Positions 23,203 to 33,879 of a stretch of 64,000 bases of DNA are shown here, piece after piece. The stretch is from contig VWND01000076.1 in NCBI GenBank assembly GCA_009599575.1, forward strand, positions 1,674,001 through 1,738,000, written 5' to 3'. Source of the stretch: Blumeriella jaapii (taxonomy: Eukaryota > Ascomycota > Leotiomycetes > Helotiales > Drepanopezizaceae). The translations under genes and the position numbers were made by a program. Numbering within the stretch: position 1 is the first letter of the stretch; every line of letters starts with the position of its first letter. The notes below the pieces were generated by a model. The model saw nothing but the letters and a program-made list of their open reading frames with translations, was not told where the DNA came from and searched no databases.

Positions 23203-23948
23203 GCGCTGTTTCCCACCTGCCCCCCAAAATCTTGGTTTTCACCGTTCTGGGACATTTGTTGGCACGACAGACGTGCCTGTGTCAGAACCCCTCTTAGGGC
23301 AAAGTGAGTGAGCACAGTGGTTCGCCCGCGTGCGTGGATTAATGGGCAGCACAAAAGTCGCTGCTCTGGTGCTCCTGGTCTCTTGCCTATCGTCCGGCCT
23401 TTGGCCGGTACTAGAAGGATGGGAGATGCGTTGTGCTTTTCCAGTTTTCCTGTGTGTATTTAAGGATTTGCTTTGGTCATCATCACGCATGCTTCCTGGC
23501 ATAGGGGTTGCGCTTTCCTACGTAGCTGCCATCTCTCACAGCTTTGGAATGTGGACCAAATGCAGTAGGTGCTGCGGCGTTTCTCGTAGCATGAATCAAA
23601 TGATAAAGTCCCGAGAGAAAAAGATGCCCGTCCGTGTTTCTGCCACTTCTCACGTGATTCGGCCGGATGACCTTGCACGGGCAGGGCAGGGCCGGGCAGT
23701 CAGTCCAGTGTTCCTTCTTCTTCGAGCTCTTGGCACCTCCTTCCCACTCAGACATTTAGATGTCTTCAGCGTCTCCTCGAGTATAAGTACTGCCATTGCG
23801 CCTACACGGCCTCGCAACGTCTCCTCTTCTCTCCCTCTTCTCTCCCTCTCGCATCGACCGGTCGGTCTCTCAAGTCCTCTCGAGTCTCTGCTCAGTTGCA
23901 AGCCTCTCTGTGCTCAGCACCTGCGAGCACCGTCAATCAAAGCCCGAG
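23203..23948. other. Intergenic region between eIF4A and coiled-coil gene
   Basis: Contains the eIF4A 3' untranslated region and the upstream region of the gene at 23949. CT-rich DNA at about 23816-23890 (CTCTCCCT units) directly precedes that start codon. Open frames here have no resemblance to known proteins. Confidence 0.5.
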
Positions 23949-25459
23949 ATGGCAATCCCACCGGTTGGGGGATCCAGCCTGGCCGGCCTCGTCGCCGACC
24001 GCCTGTGGGAGACGCAGCTTCGTAAAGAACATCAAGCTCTACTGGGCCAGATCCGTGACATTGGAGCGCAGCGCGACAGCGACCTCGCGAACTTGAGCCG
24101 GAAATGGGAAGATGGCAGACAGCTTCACGTCACTCTCCAATCCCAGGTCAACGAGCTCGAGCGCCGCGTCAACGATCTGATTCGTGTCACGGAGCAGCAG
24201 GACGAGAATATAACCGAGTACATGGCCCAGGTCAAACAGCATATGGGTTCCTGGGTCTCTGCTGGTTCGTACAACTCTCATGGCGTCCCGAAACATGTTG
24301 ACAAACTGTAGAGCGCCTGGAGGAGATCTTGTCGACGCCGGCTGCAAGGGATTCTTCTGCAGCGGCAGGTCTGCCGAGTTCTGCTTCGCAGGGTTGGTAG
24401 AGTTCCAATACTTCTAGCAGTAATTGACAATCCGCAGACGAACCTAAAAGCTCGATCGAAGACGTCTCCGACAACACTCGTGCAAGGCCACCTCCACGCG
24501 TTGCCAACAGGAAGCCATCAAAGAGTGTCAACCCATCGGTGATCGAGGAGTCATCTGGTAGATCTTCAACCGACGGTCAGCTGCTCCAAGAATCCGCTGT
24601 TCCTCTTGTACAAGCTTCAGCCATGGCCAATACTCGGAAGCGTCCACCCAGAACCCACCCCACTAACGCTGAACCACCTCGAGCTCCTCCTACGACCCGT
24701 GCAAGGGGCAGAAGCAGGAGCAGAAGCGAGCTCGGTGATCAACCACAGCCTCCACTGTCCAAACCGCCTATACCAAAACCCGCATCCACCAAAATCCCCA
24801 AGCTCGCACAGAATCGACGCCCCTTCAAGGTGTATTATGATTCAGCTTCCGAAATTTTCAAAGGTCTCGGAAGCGAAGGCAAGCAAATGGGGGCTGAATT
24901 CATCTCCACTTTCATCAAGGGCATCCGGACACCAAAGGCCAAGGACAAGCTTAAGAGCTGTCTAGAGCAGTCTCACATCACAAAGACTCAGCCTGACGGG
25001 ACTTATGTGGCCCTTTGTTCGTGGGACGATGTTGGCTTGGCCATGAGGAGAGCAGGTCTAGACATTGAGCAGCCGGTTGGGGGAAAGTCAAAGGTCGTAG
25101 AGAACATAGCTGCTTCAACCGTAAATCCGACAGCGAGTAAAGAAGTTGCTGGACTGAGAGCTGCTGCGATGTCACCACCCACAAACAGCAGTCGTGACGG
25201 CAGATCGCTTCGGCATAAGCTTGAAAATCCAGGTCTAGCTGGTTCATGTGCCGTCGAGAAAGTTCATCTATCAGAGAACACGAACATCGACAGAGGAAGA
25301 GCCGCTCTGGTGTCTGCAACGGAGCGTCGATCACCCGCTAAGGTAGCAACGCCCCAGAAGCTCTCTATGGGCCTGTCCAAGACTATTGACCTCAAGAGCA
25401 CAACCCAAGGAGCTAGGAAAGGTGGCCCGCGGGCTACCAGACGGCGAGAATTTTTTTAG
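23949..25459 (+). CDS. Hypothetical coiled-coil protein (472 aa)
   Basis: Not recognised. Exons 23949-24264, 24312-24392 and 24438-25459 (introns 47 and 45 bases) join in one frame. Residues about 15-105 are a likely coiled coil with heptad-like spacing (LWETQLRKEHQALLGQIRD, then VNELERRVNDLIRVTEQQDE). The centre is basic and Pro/Arg-rich (NTRKRPPRTHPT, RARGRSRSRSEL). A compact, possibly folded segment follows at about residues 270-345 (PFKVYYDSASEIFKGLGSE...GAEFISTFIKGIR...KSCLEQSHITKTQPDGTYV...WDDVGLAMRRAGLD). The tail is basic again, ending KGGPRATRRREFF. The architecture suggests a scaffold or nucleic-acid-associated protein, but this is only inference. Confidence 0.7.
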
Positions 25460-25914
25460 GCTGGTATCACTACTAGAGTACAGTAGGTCGCTGGCTGGGA
25501 ATCGCTATGGGGTTCTTGGAGATGGGCGGTAGAGCGACTGCCATTGGAATCACGAAATGCTTGTCTAGCTGAAGTGTTGTGGCTTACGCAAAAGGAAAGG
25601 AAATCTTGCTCATATTTTGGAGAATTTGGGAAAGAGACCACAAATACTTATGCTTAGCATGGTTTTTATGGATGATGGTCAACAGCTCGTGTTCGCTTTG
25701 ATCTCAAGAACCATCTGTTCGAAGCATCATGAGACCTATCCGGCATGAAACTCGTTGCTTTTTTGTTGATGGTGGTATTCATTTCTTCGTTGCTTGAGTT
25801 CCAGGTTGATGATATCTATTCATTTTCCACATGCCATTCAGCAAGCATCTGTTTCCCAGCATCTCACGAAAAACTCCTCTCTCTTCCCTTGCATGTCACA
25901 CACCCATCACCGAT
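25460..25914. other. Convergent intergenic region
   Basis: Between the 3' end of the coiled-coil gene (plus strand) and the 3' end of the S9 peptidase gene (minus strand). An AGTACAGTAGG motif lies near 25479. Nothing else was recognised. Confidence 0.5.
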
Positions 25915-28339
25915 TCACTCTTTAGCGAGCTTATGCTGTTCTTCCAACTCAGCCGTGATGCCGCTGTACTTATTAATCCAGTCCAGCACCGTCTTGTGCC
26001 ACAGCAGCGAGTTCTCTGGTTTGAGCACCCACTTTTCGTCATTAGCCATGTTCTCGTTTTATCTCGCTCTCTCATCCCTCTCTCTCGTATCTTCCCTGTG
26101 TCTCCATCCACAGGAAAACAACAGGTGAAAATAAACTCACATGATTCTCATCACAAAACGTCAAGAACTTGCTCTCCACGCCACGACTCTGCAACACGTT
26201 GAAGGGCGCGAGGCCCTCCCCGATCGGCAGCCGGTAGTCCAGTTCGTTGTGGATGATGAGGTGCGGCGTCGCCCACTCGCCCGTGAAGCGCGAGGGGTCC
26301 CACTTCTCGTAGCCGGCGCGGTTCTCCCACAGCGTGCCGCCGAAGTCGTGCAGCGGGAAATAGAGCTCCTCCGAGGCGTACTGGTTGAGGGTGCAGAAGA
26401 CGCCGTCGTGCGTGACGAGGGCGCGGAACTTGCGGCCTAGTGGATGTCCTTGGATCCAGTTGACCACTGTAGGAGGAGGGGGATGTCAGTAAGTTTAGTA
26501 GAGTGCAAGGACTACGAAGAAGGACAGAAGGAGAAGAATAGGAGGAGGGGGAGGAAGTACTGACTGTAGCCACCGTACGATGCGCCGAGGGCGACGGCCC
26601 GGGACGTGTCGACGTAAGCGAGGTTTTTCTCGATGTACTCGAAGCCTTTGACAAGGTCGATGTAGGGACGGCCCCCCCATTCGTTTTTGATGCCGTTCTG
26701 CAGGGCCATGCCGTATCCCGAGCTACCAGTTGGGTTGGGCGTGACGACGACGTAGCCTTGTTCGGCGAAGATGAGGGGATTCCAGCGAGTAGACCAGGAT
26801 TCGTTCCACGCTCCTTGAGGCTTGGGAAGCTCAGTATTTGGGGGTGGAACGAGGGAGTGAGAGATGACTTACGCCACCGTGGATGAGGTAAGCCAGAGGA
26901 TACTTCTTCTTGGGATCGAAGTTAGAGGGCTTGATGAGCCAGGCGTGGATGTTCTGGTCTTCGGAACCTGCGTACCAAAATTCGTCGACTTGGTCCTGAG
27001 AAATGCCGAATGACTTTCCTCCTTTGGAGCTGGACGATATGACCAACTTCTCGGATGGCTTGGCTGGGTTGAGGACGGACCAGATGCTGCTGTCTACTAA
27101 GGAGGTACTATTGACGAACAAGCGATTCTCAGGGAGAGGCTTGACGCTCTCCACTGCGCCATCGTTGGTAATGGCCACAGGGAGATCTCGCGCATGGCGT
27201 GGAGAAGCGGGGATCTTGAAGAGCTTTCCTCGGCCGTTCTCTTCTGCTGTCACGTACAGCTCTTCTCCGTCCTGGCTCCACGCAATGCTCTCGGGCTTCA
27301 AATCCCAACGTCCTTCGCCATCCGGAGTCTCGTAAAACTCTTGTACATTCGTAAGGTCGGTGACGTCTGGCCAGAGAAGTAGTCTGGGCTTGTCGCTCTC
27401 GTACTGCTGGTTCTGCATGCGCCAGAAAGCTACCGACTTGGCGTCTGGCGAGAAGACCGGCGAGCCGCTGTACCCTTTCAGGGTACCGGTCTTGACCAGC
27501 TGCGGAGACGGAACCTTGTTCTCTGTGAAAGTTCGGAGAGGAATGTAGTAGAGGTTTGACTGGGTGGATGTAGCATCGTTCAGCTCGGGATCCTTAGCTA
27601 CGAACACAATGCCATTCTTGCTGACATCAAAGTCTCCCTTTCCGCCGAACGGGGGCACGGGGGACTCCAATGAGAACGAATGGCCTGCCAGAGCATTGGT
27701 CAAGCGCCCAACTACCATGCTCCGTCCTCCATGGGACTTCTTCAAGGTGGTGAACCAGATGGCGTTGGTGTTCTCCGTGACATAGGCGTCCCAGTGTCTG
27801 ACGAAGAGCTTGTTGTAGATCTTGCCCGTTGTCAGAGGCTTCTCTTCAAGTTCCGAGTTGTAGAGCTCGCCAGAAGGAGTAGCCAGGCCGGTAAAGACCA
27901 GAGCAATGGTGTTGGAATCGAGGTGTGACAGCTTGAGATTCTCCACCCCGCCATTGAAGCTTGCAATCTCTTCTGGCCTGGTAGTCGATGTCAATCCTCT
28001 GCACTTCCCCGACGACTTTGGGACTCACTCGCGGTCCAGGTTGTCGGCATCGGCCAGGACCAGGCTGGTGGTGCCCTTGTCCGCCGCTTTCAACCACAAC
28101 ACCAGGTTGTCCAGGCCGAGCCATGTTGGCTCAGTGCACTTCTTGTCATCTGTCAGGACTTTCGTCTGTCCCGTCTTGATGTCCAGGAGCCGGATCTCAG
28201 CCGTCTTGCTGTGCGATGCGAAGCTCCAGGTTTGGACTGTAAACAAGGCGAGCGTCCCGAGGGCATTGGGAGTTGCTGCGGATCTCCGAGGGGCAGAGAG
28301 GAGAACCTCTGGAGTGAACTTCTCGGCGCAGACCGTCAT
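25915..28339 (-). CDS. Dipeptidyl-peptidase V-like S9 serine peptidase
   Basis: 704-residue prolyl-oligopeptidase-family (S9) peptidase closest to fungal dipeptidyl-peptidase V. Exons: 28339-28029, 27977-26873, 26820-26565, 26466-26141 and 26031-25915; introns 51, 52, 98 and 109 bases, total 2115 bases in frame. The N-terminal two thirds form the beta-propeller part (SPVFSPDAKSVAFWRM, ESIAWSQDGEELYVTAEENG). The catalytic alpha/beta-hydrolase domain shows LAYLIHGGPQGAWNESWSTR, the nucleophile in GASYGGYMVNWI, the acid in HNELDYRLP and the His in FCDENHW. Secreted DppV enzymes begin with a signal peptide; here the protein starts MTVCAEKFTPEVLLSAPRRS, with no hydrophobic segment, although SAPRRS itself aligns with the start of the mature enzyme. 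Either the product is intracellular or a 5' exon has been missed. Confidence 0.93.
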
Positions 28340-28971
28340 GGCGACGAGTGTTCCAAAGCTACAGAACAGTTCTGGTTGCGCGCGCAGAGAGACTGGAGAT
28401 CAGTGGAAGTGAAGGCGAAAGGTGTGTAAATGGGGAGACTGATAGCGAGCTAGGAGCTCTGTCGCTTGCGAGGAATTTACGTGTAAATATTTGTAAATAT
28501 TTATATGTATATTTATAATGTATATATGTATGCATTTATACATCCGCTATGGCCCAACTCGTCCCGTTGGACGGTGGAATTCGAATTCGACGACTTGGGG
28601 CTTTTGCTGATGCGAATCATGGACAATTGACAATCGACAATCGACAATCCATTTTCGTCGCCGCATCTGCAAGCACTTACTGTACATGCCACTGGCCCCA
28701 AATATCCTCCCGACCCCGAGCAGAGAAGCAACAGCTTCATGACATTGCCGGCAGCTGTCCGTCAACACACCAAAGTCGGCAACACACATCCAGCTCTGGC
28801 TTGCGCTCCGGCTCACCATTGATGCTTGGATCGTGAACGTGGATTCGTCAGATCCTGTCGACTTCTACAGTAACAAGCCTCCAAGCACTGCATCAAAGTC
28901 GGAAAACCCTTTCTACAATACGAGAGCTGCGGGAGCTTCACCCAGATCGACACGTCTCCTCCCCCTCCAGC
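28340..28971. promoter_or_regulatory. Divergent region between S9 peptidase and kinase genes
   Basis: 632 bases between divergent start codons. An AT-rich stretch with TGTAAATATTTG/TATATGTATA repeats lies at about 28481-28540, and a TTACTGTACATG motif near 28678. If the peptidase has an upstream signal-peptide exon it would be here; I see none with a convincing ATG plus hydrophobic stretch. Confidence 0.4.
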
Positions 28972-30314
28972 ATGGCGCAATACTTCCTCGACCTCGTGTA
29001 CACTCTCACGAATTGCATGAGCTGTTTCCCGGGGTCTCCGAAGCTCAAGATCAACAACAGGAGCTTCAAGATTCTGCGATTACTAGGAGAAGTACGTAGC
29101 CCTGCCAGACTCGAGATTCGCGCAACTGACGTGGTGGCCGTAGGGAGGATTCTCTTACGTCTATCTCGTCCAAGACACCAGCAATGAAGCCCTCTACGCG
29201 CTCAAGAAGATCCGATGTCCATTCGGCCAGGAGTCGGTCGCGCAGGCAATGAAGGAGGTCGAGGCATACGCGCTCTTCACTCCGCACCCCAACATCATCC
29301 GCAGCGTCGACTACTGCGTATCGTCTGACCGATCGGACCCGGCCGCGAAGACGGTGTACATACTCTTGCCCTACTATCGGAGAGGAAATTTGCAGGATAT
29401 CATCAATGCGAATTTGGTCAATCACACCAAGTTCCCGGAGCGGAGGCTGATGGTCCTGTTTCTGGGAGTGTGCAAGGCATTGACGGCTATGCACAACTAC
29501 AACGTTGGAGGGGGTCCTGGCGGGCCTGAGAGCCAGAAGAAGGCACAGAAGATTCGAGGAGAGGCTGCTCGTGCAGACCTGGAGGTCGAAGAGGAGGCCG
29601 AGCAACTGAGAGGACGGCAGCACAGCAGAGAGCTGGATCCAGACAGTGAGCAGCAGGAGCCGCTGATGGATGGAGAACTCACGCAGAGCCAGGCGGGCAT
29701 TGCGCCCGGAGGCACGAGAGCGTACGCGCACAGGGACATCAAACCCGGTAAGCAGGGCCAACATGGAGCCTACGAGATCCAACTAACGGCCAATAGGTAA
29801 CATCATGATTGACGACGATGGAGAGCAGCCAATTCTTATGGATCTGGGCTCACTAGCCCCGTCACCCACCCCGATTACCTCGAGATCTCTTGCCCTGGCT
29901 GTACAAGACGAAGCGGCTGAGCACTCTACGATGCCGTACCGAGCCCCAGAGCTGTTTGATGTCAAGACTGGCAGCACAATCGATACGAAAGTCGACATCT
30001 GGTCCCTGGGTTGCACACTGTACGCCTGCCTAGTTGGGAAATCACCATTTGAGATGCGCAGTGACGAGACCGGAGGCAGCTTGAGCATCTGTGTTTTGGG
30101 CGGCGACTGGAGATTCCCAGACGAAGGCGCTGGTGGAAAGAGGAAAGCTGTCAATCAACCTGGCCAGAGCGATGATAGCGAGATCAGCGAGAGTATCCGC
30201 GAAGTAGTGCGGAAATGTCTGAAGGTCGAGCCTTCTGAGCGACCGGATGTCAACGAGCTGATTGCGATCGTCGAATCTGTCATTACAGAGCTGCCAGAGG
30301 ATGGAAGTTCATGA
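28972..30314 (+). CDS. env7: STK16/Env7-type serine/threonine protein kinase
   Basis: 413-residue kinase of the NAK family, orthologous in type to human STK16 and yeast Env7, which are lipid-anchored on Golgi or vacuole membranes. Exons 28972-29091, 29144-29747 and 29797-30314. The N-terminus carries clustered Cys (TNCMSCF), suited to palmitoylation. Kinase motifs: glycine loop LLGEGGFSYVYL, lysine in ALKKI, catalytic loop AHRDIKPGN, the DFG position as DLG (ILMDLGS, as in STK16), MPYRAPELF and DIWSLGCTLYA. An unusual insertion of about 70 residues, rich in Gly, Glu and Gln, lies between the MHNYN helix and the HRD loop (about residues 160-232), where STK16 has only a few residues. It is encoded in frame without an intron signal, so it seems genuine. 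Confidence 0.92.
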
Positions 30315-30787
30315 TGTGTCTTGGCACTTGTATGATTACGGGTCTAATTGGGAGTTCTGGGTACAAAGGGCAGAATGACGGCACATCATTGACTTGCGTC
30401 TTGTTCTCCTGGGATTCAACGTTCTTGTGATTCTACATCTGAGGCAGAACCAATTAATATTACTAGCCCTGCATGATTCTTGGATATTGTGGTAGGCTGC
30501 CTGGCAATCTTTGATCAATCATAAAGTACGTGGCACAGGGTGAAGTCTTCCTTTAGCTCATTCAGATAGCCACTTATAATCTCTACATGTCTCTCTTTCT
30601 CAAGTCTCAAGTGGCAGCATTTCACGTTGTTGACCAGGTCAAGAGCCGAACATTTACAGCCCAGTCTTCAAACCACAAGAAGGTGCGACCTAAACAGCTC
30701 GACTGTGTGTTCTGATCGAGCTGCGTATACCTACACAATCATCATCATCATCATCATCATCAACAACAACATCACCAACAGGACGGC
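30315..30787. other. Intergenic region with ATC microsatellite
   Basis: Between two plus-strand genes. An (ATC)n then (AAC)n array at about 30738-30775 directly precedes the start codon at 30788 and continues in style into the poly-Asn coding sequence. Nothing else was recognised. Confidence 0.6.
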
Positions 30788-31465
30788 ATGGCGAGTGCGA
30801 GTTTATATACTATTGAAGAGGAGAACAGCCAAGAGGAGGACGCCAATGACTCTCTCCCTCCAACAAACAACAACAGCATCAACAACAACAACGACGACGA
30901 CAACAACAACAATAACAACGACAATAACAACGACAGTAACAACGACAATAACAACGACAATAACAAAACTAACAACAACATCATAACCTCATCTCCAAAG
31001 TCCTCTTCCGAGCCCCTAACATACGAAGGCTTCCGCCAACTCCGGGCTTCGAGCAATATCCCTTACGCCCTAACCGTATTCTTCCTCCTCATCCTGCACG
31101 CCCCGATGATCGCCATCCCATTCCTCGTGCTCGGCTGCGGCATGCCCTTCTTGAATGCGAGTCCCGTCCCGGACGCGCTGCACTGGACGGCCGGCATGAA
31201 GCTCACCACGTTCATCTTGCTGCTCTGCGTCACGAACGCGAATCTCTATTTCTGGAACGAGGGGCTGAAGGAGCTCGGGCTGTTGGGCCGTGTCAAGACG
31301 TGGGTGCCTGACATGGAGGGCGAGATGGTCGAGGAGGTTGAGAGGATCACGGGCGGCAAGGAGAGGGTGCGTTGCCTGTATTGGACGTATGTGGTTAGCA
31401 TGGTGCTTCTGGATGCGGTGGTTGCGTTGGGCTTTGGCCGGTTTGTGGGGTGGGTTTATGGTTGA
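30788..31465 (+). CDS. Poly-Asn/Asp membrane protein, three predicted TM segments
   Basis: Not recognised; single exon, 225 residues. Residues about 25-67 are an Asn/Asp tract encoded by an AAC/GAC microsatellite (about 30867-30985), so this part is probably length-variable. The remaining C-terminal half looks like an ordinary integral membrane protein: TM1 about residues 92-118 (YALTVFFLLILHAPMIAIPF), TM2 about 138-160 (KLTTFILLLCVTNANLYFW) and TM3 about 197-222 (YWTYVVSMVLLDAVVALGF). A charged loop (DMEGEMVEEVERITGGKERV) separates TM2 and TM3. No catalytic or transport motif is visible. Confidence 0.7.
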   Translation: MASASLYTIEEENSQEEDANDSLPPTNNNSINNNNDDDNNNNNNDNNNDSNNDNNNDNNKTNNNIITSSPKSSSEPLTYEGFRQLRASSNIPYALTVFFLLILHAPMIAIPFLVLGCGMPFLNASPVPDALHWTAGMKLTTFILLLCVTNANLYFWNEGLKELGLLGRVKTWVPDMEGEMVEEVERITGGKERVRCLYWTYVVSMVLLDAVVALGFGRFVGWVYG

Positions 31466-32300
31466 GGTTGTGGTGGTGGTTGTGATGGTAGAGACTGATG
31501 GGAGCCGAAGTTGGTTCTGGGAACATGGTTGGGTTATCCAGAAGGAGATGATGAGGCTGGCCTCGACGTCTTGGACACCTGGGAGCGGTAACACGATCGG
31601 CATCACGAAGGGGCTGATCATGGCTCTGGGGAATGCAAAAATGGCTGATCCGAGCGAAGATGCGCGTAGCCAGTCTGGCAATGCCGACCAAACTTGCCTT
31701 TCGACGCAGTTTTTGTGATCAACATGATAGAACAGCGGTCCTATAGTTTTAGCGAGAGATAAGTAAAGAAGACCACGCTCAAGCTACAACACATCATCTA
31801 CCTAGCCTTCACGGCCCAGTGAGCTCCGCTATAGCCAAGAATCACAATGTCCTTTGAGTGCGGTCTCATATCCCCATAACTGTGCCATAGATGAGAACGT
31901 CCTCCAACACCAACAAGAGACACAAACCCGCAAGGCTCTGGCCGGATTAGGAAGCATTACAGGGTGCGTAACGTGGTGCTGTCATTTGAGCTGGCTGAGC
32001 CTGGCTCTGGTGTAGATGCTGAAGGGGCAGTTTGCACTTGGAGAACGCACCTGGAGCGCTGTGAGATCCTTCAAGATTGTGTCGTGGGATGTACAGAGGT
32101 GCTCGTAGACGCACCCTACCGTGGTGTTTGAGCCCGCTCACCAAGCTTCGCTCCAAATCCATTCCGGATCCCCATCGGTATTTGCGTGTGTTGGTACATG
32201 TCGTATGTCCAACTTTCCCAGCCCCAGCCAGCCGCGGACCCCAACCCACCCCCAAGTCTTCGCCTTCTCCAAAAGCACGCACCCATCCCCGTCGCCATCC
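31466..32300. other. Convergent intergenic region
   Basis: Between the 3' ends of the poly-Asn membrane protein gene and bna1. GTGGTG-type repeats follow the first stop codon. Other open frames here are antisense or out-of-frame readings with no support. Confidence 0.5.
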
Positions 32301-33004
32301 CTAGCTCACGCCGTACACATTCGGATCTCGGATCTCGCCCTCCTTCGGCGCACTCTCCGCCATGGTCCCGCACGCCCGACACCTCCTCTTCTCCTCGCTC
32401 TCCTTGAAGGCATTCACCGCGCCCTTGATCTGCGTGCCCAGATCCGTGCAGTGGAAGCTCTCCTCGTACACGATCTCGCGACAGGGCTCGTTCGCGCAGT
32501 ACCAGCGCAGCGTGTCGACGCTGCCCGCCGGCCGCGGCTGCTCCAGCACCACGCCGACCGTGTTCGCGAACCGCACCGGGTTGTGCGGCGTGTTGGGCGG
32601 CAGCAGGAACATGCTGCCCTCGGCGATGTAGATGTCTTTGAAGGCGGCGCCGTCGACGACCTTGAGCAGCATCGTGCCCTTGTACTGGTAGAACCACTCG
32701 GGCGTCGTGTTGATGTGGTAGTCGGTGCGGGCGTTGGGCCCGCCGACGATCTAGACGGGCGCCGGAGAGTCTCAGCTCGGGCGCCGAGGCATGTGGGAGG
32801 GATGTCTGTCGACAGGACGTACCATCACGGTCATGTCGTCGTTGTACACGCAGTAGTTGTTGATCGGCGGCTTGAGGAGGTGCGAGTTCTCCTCGAGCCT
32901 GGCATCGTGTCAGCTACGACCGCGCTGAGTCCAGAGCTTGGGAGGCCATTGGCGATGGAGAGCTCCGCATACCATTTGGGAATGTTGAGGGGCGTGGAGA
33001 GCAT
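32301..33004 (-). CDS. bna1: 3-hydroxyanthranilate 3,4-dioxygenase (Bna1)
   Basis: Cytosolic cupin-fold Fe(II) dioxygenase that opens the ring of 3-hydroxyanthranilate to the precursor of quinolinate in de novo NAD synthesis. Exons 33004-32973, 32898-32823 and 32750-32301 (introns 74 and 72 bases), 185 residues. Visible family features: LEENSHLLKPPINNYCVY, VGGPNARTDYHINTTPEWFYQ with the metal-binding His and Glu, IAEGSMFLLPPNTPHNPVRF with the second cupin motif, GVVLEQPRP, and a C-terminal Cys pair CRACG, part of the rubredoxin-like metal site of fungal enzymes together with an upstream Cys pair (CANEPC). All key residues are intact. It lies about 25 kb from the kynurenine gene cluster at 57.7-62.2 kb and is not contiguous with it. 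Confidence 0.95.
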
Positions 33005-33879
33005 CTTGGATCTCTTGGATGGGTGGGAAGCGCCGTTCTGCTAAGCTGTATGTTGATTGGAAAAGTTCGACGTCGTTTGAGAGGTGAAGTCATAGCAAGC
33101 TCAGTGGCGGGTGGCGGGGTTGCCGATCGACTATTTACGTACTGTACAGGGCGTGGCAAAGATGCCAATGGCACTGAGAGAGAGGAAAACACATCCCCGC
33201 CTCTCAAGAACTGTATTAGGCGAAATGCGTCGATAGGAATAACTTCTTTGTTTACACTCGAACTCTCGTATCCCTCCGGCTGCCTCGTCCACCGTGACGG
33301 CTAAAGTCCGGCGCTAAAGCCCCCCTATCTTAACCGAGCTTTGGCATGAATGCTACACAGTACTGTGATGCAAAGAATCATTGCGAGCCAAATCAGTATT
33401 CGTACCAATGCCAGACAAGTCTCACTGAAAACAAGAATAGGGTACTGGGCGCGAGGAGATTATCTCTCCGCATTAGACCCAGAAGCCGTGAGTGCTTGGA
33501 GTGGGAAAAAGAAGATGTTGGAGGCCGAGGGGAAGAGGTTATGCACATACGTCTATCTATTCTCGCTTATTGAAAATGGAAAAGTGGAGTGGGGATCATT
33601 ACTACAGTACGATGTAGATAGCCAACAAAATTGGGTTATTAATACATCCCAATGCCAGTGTCCCTTTCAACTCCATCCCAAGTTCCGGAGACCAGTCCTT
33701 GTCCCAATCACCAATTTCAGTCAAGATCCCAGTCCCAATCTTACTCCTAAGCCTGAAGAGAACCAAAACGTCCGGTCACCACGCATCCCTACCTAGAGAA
33801 CGCGCATATACTCCATACACCAGTTCCACATCCGTACCCATCTGTGGTGCAGATGTGACCAAACTCCTCGTCCCAAAGC
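33005..33879. other. Intergenic region
   Basis: Upstream of bna1 and downstream of the secreted-protein gene, both minus strand. An open frame at about 33350-33796 on the plus strand has no ATG-linked upstream exon, no family resemblance and no signal peptide. A TACGTACTGTACAGG motif lies near 33137. Confidence 0.5.

Noticed and set aside
27999..28028. 30-base intron in the S9 peptidase gene
   Set aside because: Too short; an acceptor at 27978 gives a 51-base intron in the same frame.
33350..33796. 148-codon plus-strand frame
   Set aside because: No family resemblance, no supporting introns, and repeat-like content; probably chance.
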